From Streptomyces diastatochromogenes (GTDB taxonomy: Bacteria > Actinomycetota > Actinomycetes > Streptomycetales > Streptomycetaceae), in the NCBI GenBank assembly GCA_001550305.1, contig LRTP01000390.1, positions 1 to 42,271 of the forward strand: a stretch of DNA of 42,271 nucleotides, written 5' to 3'. The translations under genes were made by a program, and so were the position numbers. The notes beneath the pieces were generated by a model. The model saw only the letters and a program-made list of their open reading frames with translations, did no database searches and was not told the origin of the DNA. Below, in pieces: positions 24,653 through 33,054 of the stretch (position 1 is the stretch's first letter; each line of letters begins with the position of its first letter).

Positions 24653-27418
24653 TCACCAGCCGGGGTAGCGGTCCCACCAGTTCGGGTCCCAACCCGAGGT
24701 GTACTCAGTGCCGCTGGGACGGTCGGAGAGTTGGGATACGAGGTCGCGGGCCAGGGTGTCGAGGACCCAAGCCAGTTCGTGGCGGCTGACCAGGTCGACG
24801 GGCAGGGCCTCGACACCGTGGGTCGCTCCGAGCAGCGCGCCGGCGACGCAGGCGACCGAGTCGCCGTCCGGTGCCCCGGCGGCGAAGCTCAACGCGGCTG
24901 CGACCTGGCCCCGTTCGGGGAAGGAAGCGGCGACGTACACGCCGCCGAGCAGGGCCGAGGGCGCGGTGGCGTCCGGCGCGAGCTTCGCGAGCCGCTCGGC
25001 GTCGGCCGGGTGAGCGACGGCTTCCTCAAGTGGCTTGCTGAGCCGGTCGAGTTCCTTCGCGGTGGAGCCGAGGTCCGCGGCACCACGAAGGGCAAGGAGG
25101 CCTTCCCGCAGCGCTTGTTGTATCTGCACCCGGCCACCGAACGAAGTCTGCGCCTCGGGGAAGCTGGTGAGGCAGTGGTATACCAATACCACGGCTTGGG
25201 CGGTCGCGGACTGCGCGAGCGGGTCGCCGTGGGTGAGGGCGGCCATCTCGTGGGCCCACATAGCTGCCTGCTCGGAGTCCACGGCGCCAAGCACAGCGAC
25301 GGGAAGGGTACGGGTGAGCGCGTGGCAGCCGCGGCTGGTCGTCGGCTTCTCCACGTGGCCATGCACGCTCTTGGCCAGCGCGGTCACGGTCGCCGGTGCC
25401 GAACCGCGCCGTTCGGCCAGGACGGGCACCTGGGCGAGCCAGCCGTCGGGCCACGCCTCCTCGCCCGATCCCCAGTGGTGGGCTTCGAGACCTTGCAGGG
25501 CGGCCCACCGGCAGTATGCGTGCCACACCACTGTCGGCACGCCGTGGTAGATGCCCTTGTGGTCGCCGCGCACGAGACCGCGGATCGTTCCTTCGACGGT
25601 GAAACAGGCCAGCTGGGTGCTGACCCCGGCCCGCAACGGGCCGTCGGTCGGCAGCTTGCCCTTGGCGCGGCCCAGCGTGTCACCGATCGCCAGACCTAGC
25701 AGCAGCCCGCGTACCCGGGACACCGCCTCCTTCTCCTTCAGGAATTCCCGCGGCATCTGGTCCACGTCTGGCTCCACGGAGAACAGTGAATCCTGCTCGG
25801 CGGCGGCATCGTCGCGCGGGCCGGTCCTGTCGTGCGTCATCCCCGCGCCCCCTGTGCCGTCGTGCGCCTGGTTCTTCCGCGAGACGACTCCGGCCGTCTT
25901 CCCTCCGGGGGCCGCCGGATTAGCCAACTCGTATACCGCAGCGCGCAGTTCGGGGTGCGCCGACAGGTGCCAGCCGTTCACCAACGCGGCGCGCAGGTCC
26001 TTCAGCGCGATCTTGGGGTCGGTGCCGGTGGCCAGGTGACTGTAGACGGCGGCGACGGCCGGGGTGCGGCTCTGTCCGGCATAGCAATGGAGCAGGACCC
26101 GCTTGCCCTCCCGGCGCAGCCGCAGCACTTCACGGGCGGCCTGGTCCACCACGTAGTGGAGGTTGGCGTTGTCTCCCTGGCTGTCCACCAGCCAGACGCG
26201 GACGTGCTCGACGTCGGTACCGGGCAGGACCGGACCCGTGCCCATGCGGCACAGCGACACCACGGCCTCGACGTCGACCGCCTCGGCGCCCTGGGCCGTG
26301 GTCAGATTGCCCAGCACCACCCCGGGGTCGTGCGGGTGGGCTATGGCGAAGCCGGGGTGGGCGGAGGGCAGGTGCGGCGTCGAGGGCCAGCCGCTCGCAT
26401 CGTCGCTGCCGCCGTGGGCGGTGAGCAGTGCCAGCCGGACCAGATCGGCCCCCTTCAGGCCCGGCCAGCCGTTGACGGCCCGCTGCCATTCCAGCGGGAC
26501 GCCGGAGCAGCCCCAGCGCGCGCCGAGCAAGGCGCCGGCGATCGCCGCGACGGTGTCGGTGTCCGTTCCGGCGCGTACCGCCGCCTCCAGGGCCAACTGC
26601 AGGTGCTGGGCCGGGAAACTGCCCTCGGCGGGGACCAACCCCGGGACGGCGGTACGGGTGATCGCCGACCAGGCGGCCTGGAGCGCGTGAACGACCCAGC
26701 CGTTGTTGGTGAAGTGACGCGGCGGGTGGGCCTCGGCCTCGTCCAGCCGCTCGGCCCACAGGTCCCTGCGTTCGGCCGGCAGGAGGTCCAGACCGGCGCG
26801 TACGCCGTCGAAGGTCCCGTCCAGCACCGCGGTGCGGATGCCGGAGCACCACAACACGCAGGCGTCGACGCAGTCAGGGTCGGGGTGGGTGAGCTCGCTG
26901 ACGGCGATGGCGGCCTCGGCCATCGCGGCGGGGTCACCGAGGTGTGCGAGGGCGACGATCCCGGTGCGCATCAGGGAGCCGTTCCCCGCGCTGCGCGCGT
27001 TGCCGGCGGTGTACTCGCGGGCGGCCTCCCGCATCGCCGTGCCCGCCGACCCGGGTGCGCGGGCGGCGATGCTCAGGATCAGGCTGGTCTGGTTGCCGAC
27101 GTCGCTGGCGCCTTCGCCCAGCCAGCCCTGGAAGTTGGCGGCGATCGCGTCCAGGGCTTCCGGGTCGCGCAGATCCGCTCCGGTCGCCGCCACTTGGGCG
27201 ATGCAAACCTGCATCTGGGTGTCGTCGGAGTACTCACCAGGCTCGTACGGCCCCAGGCCGCCGCCGATCATCATCGGCTGCTGATCCTCGCCCAGCGTCG
27301 CCTTGAACTCGTACGGCACTCCCAGCGCGTCACCCACCGCCGCGCCGAGCAGCACTCCGGCGGCCCGATCGGCAGCCCGCGCCTCCAGCTTGGGATTGGG
27401 TACGGGAATGCGGGCCAT
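24653..27418 (-). CDS. ADP-ribosylglycohydrolase - dual-specificity phosphatase - ADP-ribosylglycohydrolase fusion
   Basis: 921 residues. The first ARH/DraG-type domain (about 15-330) has GVLLGAAVGDALGVPYEF, metal-binding SDDTQ at 64-68, GNGSLMRTG near 146 and TDTDTVAAIAGALLGARWG near 287. A cysteine-phosphatase unit follows with VLLHCYAGQSRTPAVAAV, giving the HC-x5-R loop near 445-453. A second ARH-like domain starts near 575 (GLLLGLAIGDTLG) and ends with DGDSVACVAGALLGATHG, but its SDDTE position reads FTVEGT, so it has probably lost metal binding. ATG at 27418 with GGAG eight bases ahead; the frame to 27595 lacks a start context. ARH enzymes remove ADP-ribose from proteins or nucleic acids. 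The role here is unknown; removing ADP-ribose or acting on NAD-derived metabolites is plausible. Confidence 0.8.
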   Translation of the reverse strand: MARIPVPNPKLEARAADRAAGVLLGAAVGDALGVPYEFKATLGEDQQPMMIGGGLGPYEPGEYSDDTQMQVCIAQVAATGADLRDPEALDAIAANFQGWLGEGASDVGNQTSLILSIAARAPGSAGTAMREAAREYTAGNARSAGNGSLMRTGIVALAHLGDPAAMAEAAIAVSELTHPDPDCVDACVLWCSGIRTAVLDGTFDGVRAGLDLLPAERRDLWAERLDEAEAHPPRHFTNNGWVVHALQAAWSAITRTAVPGLVPAEGSFPAQHLQLALEAAVRAGTDTDTVAAIAGALLGARWGCSGVPLEWQRAVNGWPGLKGADLVRLALLTAHGGSDDASGWPSTPHLPSAHPGFAIAHPHDPGVVLGNLTTAQGAEAVDVEAVVSLCRMGTGPVLPGTDVEHVRVWLVDSQGDNANLHYVVDQAAREVLRLRREGKRVLLHCYAGQSRTPAVAAVYSHLATGTDPKIALKDLRAALVNGWHLSAHPELRAAVYELANPAAPGGKTAGVVSRKNQAHDGTGGAGMTHDRTGPRDDAAAEQDSLFSVEPDVDQMPREFLKEKEAVSRVRGLLLGLAIGDTLGRAKGKLPTDGPLRAGVSTQLACFTVEGTIRGLVRGDHKGIYHGVPTVVWHAYCRWAALQGLEAHHWGSGEEAWPDGWLAQVPVLAERRGSAPATVTALAKSVHGHVEKPTTSRGCHALTRTLPVAVLGAVDSEQAAMWAHEMAALTHGDPLAQSATAQAVVLVYHCLTSFPEAQTSFGGRVQIQQALREGLLALRGAADLGSTAKELDRLSKPLEEAVAHPADAERLAKLAPDATAPSALLGGVYVAASFPERGQVAAALSFAAGAPDGDSVACVAGALLGATHGVEALPVDLVSRHELAWVLDTLARDLVSQLSDRPSGTEYTSGWDPNWWDRYPGW

Positions 27419-27607
27419 GGGGACTCCAGGTGGTGCGACGGCCCACGTGAACCGAGCCGGGCGGGTGGTGTGATGCGGGGATGGAGTGGTCGGTCGTCCT
27501 GATCGGAGCGATCGGAAAGGCAACTGGACACGGCAAGATGCTCGTGGAAGGCGTCTCTGGTACGACGGCTGCGTCAGCCTCGCACGACGACCCACTTATC
27601 GTCAATG

Positions 27608-27625
27608 GGACACTTACCGGTGTCC
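27608..27625. repeat. Short inverted repeat in the gap before the ARH fusion gene
   Basis: GGACAC (27608-27613) and GTGTCC (27620-27625) are separated by six bases. They lie in the 288-bp gap between the CoiA-CCA gene and the ARH fusion gene, both read leftward. It could be an operator for the ARH gene, but a 6-bp repeat is weak evidence. No gene is seen in the gap. Confidence 0.25.
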
Positions 27626-27675
27626 GGGGCTCGCCGCTGTCGTGGCCGGGGTCGAGCCGAACCGACCGACTCGAG

Positions 27676-27689
27676 CCCCCTCTTGGGGG
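27676..27689 (-). terminator. Possible short terminator after the CoiA-CCA-HD gene
   Basis: CCCCC (27676-27680) and GGGGG (27685-27689) form a five-pair stem with a four-base loop, 18 bases past the stop codon of the gene ending at 27707. Short, so only a suggestion. Confidence 0.3.
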
Positions 27690-27706
27690 TGGTCCGCGAA
27701 CTCGAT

Positions 27707-30022
27707 TCAGCGGACCCGCTGGTCCCGCCATTCCAGCAGGGCGTCCCTGGCTGTCTCGAAGTCCATGGGGCCCTTCTCGATACGGAGACCCCGCATGTAC
27801 TCATAGGCTCTTCCGAGTTCGACTCCGGGGCGGATGTCGAGAATCTCCATGATCTGGTAGCCGTCGAGATCCGGACGGGCGGCCTGCCGTTCGTCCTCGA
27901 CCGCCAGGCGCTCGATGCGCTCCTCCAGGGAGTCGTAGGCGCGCGCCAGTGCATGTGCCTTCCGCTGGTTCTGCGTGGTGCAGTCGGCGCGGGTGAGCTT
28001 GTGCAGTCGGTCGAGCAGGGGGCCCGCGTCACGGACGTAGCGGCGCACGGCGGGGTCGGTCCATCTCTCCTCGACATAGCCATGGAACCGGAGATGCAAT
28101 TCCACCAACCGGGCGACGTCCCGGACGAGTTGTTCCGGATAGGCCATGACGCGCAGACGCCTGCGTGCCATCTTGCTCCCCACCACATCATGGTGGTGAA
28201 AGGAGACATGGCCGTCCCGTCCGGTTCGGCGGGTGCGTGGAGTACCGATGTCGTGGAGCAACGCCGCCCACCGCAGTGTCAGGTCGGGCCCCTCCGTTTC
28301 GAGGGCGATGGCTTGGTCCAGGACCTTCAGCGTGTGCTCGTATATGTCCTTGTGACGGTGATGTTCGGCGCTCTCGAACCGCAGCGCCGGCAGTTCCGGC
28401 AGGACGTGTTCGGCGATTCGTGTGTCGACCAACAGACGCAGACCGATACCGGGCCGGGCCGCGAGCATGGTGGCGGTGAGTTCCTCTCGCACAGCTTCGA
28501 CGGGGATCTCGGTGACCCGTCGCGCCGTCGTGCGCATGGCTTCCCTCAGCTCAAGTACCGGTTCGAAGCCGAGTCGGGCGGCACAGCGAACCACTCGAAG
28601 CATCAGCGACGGGTCGTTGGCGACCGACGCCATGGGTGCGCGCGGTGTGCGCAGTACGCGCCGTTCCAGGTCCTGAAGGCCGCCGAAGGGATCCGTCAGG
28701 GTCACGTGCGACAGTCCGAGGGCCATCGCGTCGATGGTGAAATCACTGCGCCGCAGGTATGCCACCAGCGCCTTTTCGTGTTCCGCCGCACGTGGCGATC
28801 GGGAGGCACGGTCGCGCGGCGGTGCCGGGCATGAGCTGATCCGTACCGTGTAGCTGTCGGCGCCCACCACCTTGCTCAGGCTCACGACTTCGGGCGGGTC
28901 GGCTCGATGGACCCCAACTTCGTCCCCCCAGCCATGAACGGCCTGCCGCACCTGCCGTGTGTCGGAGTCCGTGACGAAGTCGAGTTCGCGCCCGACGCTC
29001 CCTTCCAACGCCTGGCGCACCGCGGCGCCGGCCAGCACCAGGCCGAATCCCGCGGTGGTGAAGCGGTGGAGGAGATCGTCGACGAGTGGCGGGAGCCCTG
29101 CCCGCGCCGCCTTCGCCCGGGGATCGACAGGTTCGTCGAATGCCGACTCGGCCGTCTCGCGTGACGGGACGACAGCGGCCGACGGCTGCTCCTCCCGCCC
29201 TCCCTCTTTGCCCCGTTCGGTTGCCGGTCGCCGCGGCTGAGGCACCGACGTCCCCCTCCCCTCCGCTCTCTTGAGGCGCAGGACATCGCCCCCGGGAGCC
29301 GCTTCGAGGGACGGCGTCACGATTCCCAGGTCGCTGAGGCTGCACCGTTCGAGAATCGTCCACTGAACCTTGTGGTCAGGCGACTGCGTACCGATCGACA
29401 CCTCACGCGTGCCGTCACGCGTCTCGCACCGGAAACGCAGTGCGTGTCCCGCAGCCTGCACCTCGTACGGGGAGAGTTCGCTCTCGGGGCCGTACGTGCG
29501 AATCGTCGGGCTCTTGCCGGGAGCGGCTTCGAGCCTCCTTCTATCGTCCTTCCACTCGGAGAAGGAGCGGCGGGCCATCTGTACGTGCAGGAGGCGGCGT
29601 CGCCCCTTTGGGCCGAACCGGATCTCGATCGAGTCACTGCGGGCGTGAGCCTGCCGGACGTACGCGACCGTGACTTTCCCCTGCCCCCGCCCGCGCAGCC
29701 AGCGGACGAGCGCCTCTCCGATGTACAGGTGGTCCGCGCTGTTCTCCCCCACGGCGGTACGGCGGCACCGTACGGGCGGGCGGTGGGCGAAATGGGATTT
29801 CCGGTCACCGCAGGCGCGCAGGGTCAGCACCTGGCCGCAGCCTCCCAGGAGGACGCCGCAACTGAACGCATCGGCGCCATGGAGCCGCCGGAGACCATCG
29901 GCATCCTCCTTCTCGAAGGGAAGGAAGACGGGCCGATGCCCCTGGGATCCCCCCAGGACGGCGGTCTGCACCTTGCGGTTGTCCTCTTCGGTCACAGTCG
30001 AGGCCATCTCCACGCACCCCAT
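27707..30022 (-). CDS. CoiA-like zinc/nuclease domain fused to a CCA-transferase/poly(A)-polymerase-like and HD domain
   Basis: 771 residues. The first 200 residues resemble CoiA-type competence proteins: Cys pairs in FSCGVLLGGCG, the phrase KSHFAHRP with further Cys, SADHLYIGEALVRWL, then a beta-rich stretch (SIEIRFGPKGRRRLLHVQM) where a PD-(D/E)XK core would be. From about 310 a class II nucleotidyltransferase follows: LAGAAVRQALEG, ELDFVTDS, RRSDFTIDAMALGLS, DPFGGLQDLERRVLRTP, NDPSLMLRVVRCAARLGFEP. The usual GG and DxD are altered to AGAA and ELD. An HD domain ends it with HKDIYEHTLKVLDQ and LLHDIGTPRTR (about 590). ATG 30022 or ATG 30007 could be the start. The CCA part would add to or sense tRNA 3' ends; with altered motifs it may bind RNA without normal activity. 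Not the housekeeping cca gene in my view. Confidence 0.7.
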   Translation of the reverse strand: MGCVEMASTVTEEDNRKVQTAVLGGSQGHRPVFLPFEKEDADGLRRLHGADAFSCGVLLGGCGQVLTLRACGDRKSHFAHRPPVRCRRTAVGENSADHLYIGEALVRWLRGRGQGKVTVAYVRQAHARSDSIEIRFGPKGRRRLLHVQMARRSFSEWKDDRRRLEAAPGKSPTIRTYGPESELSPYEVQAAGHALRFRCETRDGTREVSIGTQSPDHKVQWTILERCSLSDLGIVTPSLEAAPGGDVLRLKRAEGRGTSVPQPRRPATERGKEGGREEQPSAAVVPSRETAESAFDEPVDPRAKAARAGLPPLVDDLLHRFTTAGFGLVLAGAAVRQALEGSVGRELDFVTDSDTRQVRQAVHGWGDEVGVHRADPPEVVSLSKVVGADSYTVRISSCPAPPRDRASRSPRAAEHEKALVAYLRRSDFTIDAMALGLSHVTLTDPFGGLQDLERRVLRTPRAPMASVANDPSLMLRVVRCAARLGFEPVLELREAMRTTARRVTEIPVEAVREELTATMLAARPGIGLRLLVDTRIAEHVLPELPALRFESAEHHRHKDIYEHTLKVLDQAIALETEGPDLTLRWAALLHDIGTPRTRRTGRDGHVSFHHHDVVGSKMARRRLRVMAYPEQLVRDVARLVELHLRFHGYVEERWTDPAVRRYVRDAGPLLDRLHKLTRADCTTQNQRKAHALARAYDSLEERIERLAVEDERQAARPDLDGYQIMEILDIRPGVELGRAYEYMRGLRIEKGPMDFETARDALLEWRDQRVR

Positions 30023-30140
30023 GTCTCAAACGAACGTCGCCGGATTCGGCGCCGCTGCCTTCAGCCGCCGGCACCGACCCCTGTCCGGCGCTCATGGACC
30101 GCCGAAGACGGACGTGCCGCCGACTCGACACACCCGGCGC

Positions 30141-31400
30141 TCACTCAGCCCGGCCGTCCGCTTCCGCCTCGTCCGCGCGTAGACGGCGCACCCGCTCGGC
30201 GATCTCCCCGGCGATCTTGCCCTTGACCGAACCGGCCCGGTCGAGGGTCACCTTGCCGCGGCTTCTTGCGGCACCGACGCCCTTCGCTCCCGTCTCGAGC
30301 GCCCTGTCCCTCACCTCGGCGGCCGCTTCCGCCCATCGTCTCGCCTCCGACGACCGGCGGCCGGACTCGATCCCGAGCAGTTCGTGGAAGTCATGGACGC
30401 CGATCGCGACGTGGTTGCTCGACTGCACCACGGCCGGGGACTTGCCCGGGTGCAGCAGCACCTTCGCGTTGGCCGTGCCTGCGACCGCGTCCATCCGGGC
30501 CACCAGCCGCCCGGTGCTTCGCGAGATGAGTTCCTGCCGGTCCTGACGGGCGGCCCTCAGTCCGAGGCGGTGAGCGTCCACGTCCTCCGGGGAGGCGTCC
30601 AGCACCCGGTCGAGTTCGATCACGGCGATCGCGTCCTGAAGCTGGAAGCAGCGAGCCAGAACGGCGAGCCACTCCCGAACCGGGGACTCGGCTTCCCTGA
30701 CCGCGGCGGCGAGATCACCGATCTTGGACTGCCGCTCCATCTTCTCCGCGATCGCGTCGAGTTGACGCAAGGCGTACACCTGGGTCTCCGCGATCGCCGT
30801 CGGCGCGTCCTGCACCTTCGACCACATGGTCTCGTCGACCCTGCCCCTCTTCTCGCGGATGGTCATGGTCTCGTCGACGACGAAGCCCACTCCGATCATG
30901 CGGGACAGCACCGTGTCCTTCTGGGCCCGCAGCACGTCGTCGACCTTCGCGTCGATCGTGGCGAGGTAGTCGGTGATCTCGTCCATGCTCTGCTGCATCG
31001 CGACCTGCGACATGAGCTTCGCGGCATTGGCGAGAGCCGCCGGGTTGGTCAGGAACGTTCGGGGCCCCTTCACGAACTCCACGAATCCCCTGATCTGGCC
31101 CTTCTGCCCCTTCAACACACCGGTACTGCACCCGGTCTTCGAGCTTTGCCTCAGCCCCCACTTCTTGACGAGCTCTGCCGACTTCGGCGTCAGCTTCACC
31201 CAGCGACCGGAGTTCTCGGCAATCTCCGAACCCGCCTGAGCGACCGCGGCTCCGGCGCCGAAGACGGACTTGAGCCACCGCGGTCCGAGATCCTTCGACG
31301 ACGACAGCCCCTCCGAGACGAGGAAGCGGTCGACGTCCGCCGCGTTCCCTATGACCATCAGCCCGTCATCGTCACTGATCAGCTGGATCTCGCTGTCCAT
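30141..31400 (-). CDS. Protein of unknown function with helical central region
   Basis: 419 residues. ATG at 31400-31398 with CAGGAG eight bases upstream; the open frame to 31817 has no coding character. It begins MDSEIQLISDDDGLMVIG. A central basic part (KLTPKSAELVKKWGLRQ, KGQKGQIRGFVEFVKGP) is followed by long helices (AAKLMSQVAMQQSMDEITDY, VYALRQLDAIAEKMERQSKI) that could be coiled coil. The tail is rich in Arg, Ala and Glu. No membrane segment, no signal peptide and no motif I recognise. It is read leftward, 118 bases before the CoiA-CCA-HD gene, possibly in one transcript with it. Confidence 0.65.
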   Translation of the reverse strand: MDSEIQLISDDDGLMVIGNAADVDRFLVSEGLSSSKDLGPRWLKSVFGAGAAVAQAGSEIAENSGRWVKLTPKSAELVKKWGLRQSSKTGCSTGVLKGQKGQIRGFVEFVKGPRTFLTNPAALANAAKLMSQVAMQQSMDEITDYLATIDAKVDDVLRAQKDTVLSRMIGVGFVVDETMTIREKRGRVDETMWSKVQDAPTAIAETQVYALRQLDAIAEKMERQSKIGDLAAAVREAESPVREWLAVLARCFQLQDAIAVIELDRVLDASPEDVDAHRLGLRAARQDRQELISRSTGRLVARMDAVAGTANAKVLLHPGKSPAVVQSSNHVAIGVHDFHELLGIESGRRSSEARRWAEAAAEVRDRALETGAKGVGAARSRGKVTLDRAGSVKGKIAGEIAERVRRLRADEAEADGRAE

Positions 31401-31925
31401 CGCCCGCTCCTGAAGTCGCTTCTCGCAGTGGCTGGTGGGGTGGTCGGGGTGCCCTCGGCGATTACCGGGTCGGCCAAGCTCTTCCGATGACGGGAGAGCG
31501 GGGTGCCGGCCGTCCGGGCGGGGCCCGGGCGCGCTTCCCTTGCGCCGAAGTGGAGTCGACGTCTGTGCGGACAGCGGTTCCTGATGGTCCGGGAGGTGCG
31601 CGGGCCTGCGAGTCGTCGGACCGGCGGCGCCCCATGCCGGACCGCGCCTTCCCGGCCTGCCGCGTCGTGGCGCTCGACGACCGGTGCCGTCGCCGCGGAA
31701 CCGGAAGCGCACACGCTGCCTGGCCGCGCCCACCCGTTCACGCATTTCCCCCCGGCCGTGCACGCCCGCCCGCAGAGAGGGCGGGTGGCGTTTGATCGCC
31801 ATCAGTATGGAACCCATGCACTCAGTTCACAAGGGGCGCATGATCTCTTCGCGCATTCGGACAGCGCTCGTGCCGTCGGTGGCATAGGTTCGGCAGTCGT
31901 CGGGATTCCGGGGCCGGGAGGGCAC
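31401..31925. other. Gap of about 520 bases with a promoter element only
   Basis: Frames that cross this divergent gap look like chance reading in GC-rich DNA. It holds a 7-bp hairpin (CCCGCCC at 31765, GGGCGGG at 31779) and the operator-like element at 31817. Promoters for both flanking genes should lie here. Confidence 0.4.
31817..31844 (+). promoter_or_regulatory. Copy of the shared operator with a -10, before the gene at 31926
   Basis: TGCACTCAGTTCAC at 31817-31830 differs from the element at 8326 at two bases. CATGAT at 31839-31844 is the same -10 candidate seen at 16977, here with 16-bp spacing. It lies about 95 bases before the ATG at 31926. Confidence 0.45.
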
Positions 31926-32294
31926 ATGCAGAAGGGCACGCATGAGTACGAGCAGGCGCTGGACGCCGTGATCGAGATCCTGCGTTCACGGGCACGTCAG
32001 GGCTCGGTGCCCATTCCGTACGGTGATCTGAGCCGCGAACTGGCACGGCTCGGTCATCATGTCCCCGCCCACGAGGGCCCCATGCCTTACCTGTTGGAGG
32101 ACGCCTCGGTCCGAGAGAGCCCCGATGGATCACTGCCCCTGCTGTCGGCACTCGTGGTGCTGAAGGACAGCGGCTGGCCGTCCGGCGGCTTCTTCAAGCT
32201 GGCCCGTCGCGCGCCGTACGAGCGGCCGGGCGACGACGTGCTGCTGTGGACGCGGGAGATCCAGAAGCTGGCGGAGCATTACGCCGGTCGGTGA
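31926..32294 (+). CDS. Small protein of unknown function, 122 residues
   Basis: ATG at 31926 preceded by GGGAGGG. It begins MQKGTHEYEQALDAVIEILR and contains VPIPYGDLSRELARLGHHV, a stretch with helix-turn-helix character reminiscent of a winged helix, then MPYLLEDASV and GSLPLLSALVVLKDSGWPSG. It ends in a short helix (TREIQKLAEHYAGR). No known domain comes to mind; the SREL...PYLLED...SALVV pattern occurs in small actinobacterial proteins of unknown role, as far as I recall. It carries a copy of the operator seen before the 8-18 kb defence genes, which ties it to that regulon by inference. Confidence 0.65.
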   Translation: MQKGTHEYEQALDAVIEILRSRARQGSVPIPYGDLSRELARLGHHVPAHEGPMPYLLEDASVRESPDGSLPLLSALVVLKDSGWPSGGFFKLARRAPYERPGDDVLLWTREIQKLAEHYAGR

Positions 32295-32308
32295 CGGTCT
32301 CGTTGGTC

Positions 32309-32335
32309 GGCCTCGGCGGCGGCTTCCGCCGGGCC
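32309..32335. terminator. Hairpin between convergent genes
   Basis: GGCC, a one-base bulge and CGGCGG (32309-32319) pair with CCGCCG-GGCC (32326-32335) around a six-base loop. It sits 15 bases after the stop at 32294 and before the end of the convergent HATPase gene at 32366, so it likely ends both transcripts. Confidence 0.45.
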
Positions 32336-32365
32336 TGACCCGCACGAGGAGTGGGCCGGTCGGCC

Positions 32366-32827
32366 TCAAGAGCCCGCGGTGGGGAGCAGTACCTCCGCCC
32401 AGACCGTCTTCGTGTACGCGTCGCGGACCGTGCGTCCCCAACGGTCGGCGTAGGCCTCGACCAGGAGCAGGCCGCGGCCCGACGTCTCGTCGGCGGGCTG
32501 CGGGGTCATGGACGGTGGGAGGCGCTCGGGGCGGGTGTCCGTCACCTCCACGCGGAAGCGGTCGGGCAGGAGGAGCAGCGCCAGCCGGAAGTCCCGGCCG
32601 GGGAGGCTGCCGTGGCGGACGGCGTTGGACGCCAGCTCGGCCGTGACGAGGGCGACGGTACGGGCACGGTCGGAGTCGTACGGGAGGCCGGTCCACTCGG
32701 TGAACTGCTGCACGGCGAGCTGGCGGGCGAGGCGGGCGCCGCGTCTCGTGCTGCTGAAACGCAGGGACAGTTGGCGGACGGGAGTGAGAGGCGGCCTCGC
32801 CTCGTCGGTGAGGTGCTGGTGGGTCAC
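32366..32827 (-). CDS. HATPase (anti-sigma/RsbW-like) regulatory protein
   Basis: About 153 residues from a GTG at 32827. A GHKL ATP-binding fold is clear: VTAELASNAVRHG is the N box (Glu, Asn), VEVTDTRPERLPP the G1 box and GRGLLLVEAYADRWG the G2 region, with the closing TVWAEVLLP. No histidine phospho-acceptor domain is present. Such proteins in Streptomyces act as anti-sigma or serine-kinase type regulators. It is divergent from an XRE regulator and a DUF397 protein, the arrangement known from the whiJ/abaA-type loci. The start is uncertain: no strong ribosome site precedes the GTG, and the longer frame to 33076 looks non-coding. Confidence 0.75.
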   Translation of the reverse strand: MTHQHLTDEARPPLTPVRQLSLRFSSTRRGARLARQLAVQQFTEWTGLPYDSDRARTVALVTAELASNAVRHGSLPGRDFRLALLLLPDRFRVEVTDTRPERLPPSMTPQPADETSGRGLLLVEAYADRWGRTVRDAYTKTVWAEVLLPTAGS

Positions 32828-32922
32828 GGTGTCAGCGTGGTGGTGTGCATGGCCCGCTGACCAGGTCCGACGGCCGTACGTCGTCTTCGTCGTACGGAGC
32901 GAGCGGGCGGCTGTGGGCTTGG

Positions 32923-32953
32923 TTGTACGGGGCTTGTACGGGCGTTGTACGGG
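32923..32953. repeat. Three direct repeats of TTGTACGGG, 11 bp apart
   Basis: TTGTACGGG occurs at 32923, 32934 and 32945, exactly 11 bases apart, so all copies face the same side of the helix. They lie in the 227-bp gap between the divergent HATPase and XRE genes. Related CGTACGG bits occur near 32874-32896. They are good candidates for binding sites of the XRE regulator encoded at 33055. Confidence 0.5.
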
Positions 32954-33054
32954 TCCGGCGCGTGTCCCGGTTGCCGCGCGTCGCGTTGGGCATGGACCGG
33001 TGGCGAGCGCGGCCGTGGGCGGGGGCGCGGAGCGGGATGGAAGGGCGTGGGACT

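Noticed and set aside
31487..31795. Plus-strand frame in the gap before the gene at 31926
   Set aside because: Arg/Pro/Gly/Ala-rich translation with no ribosome site and no recognisable pattern; treated as noise.
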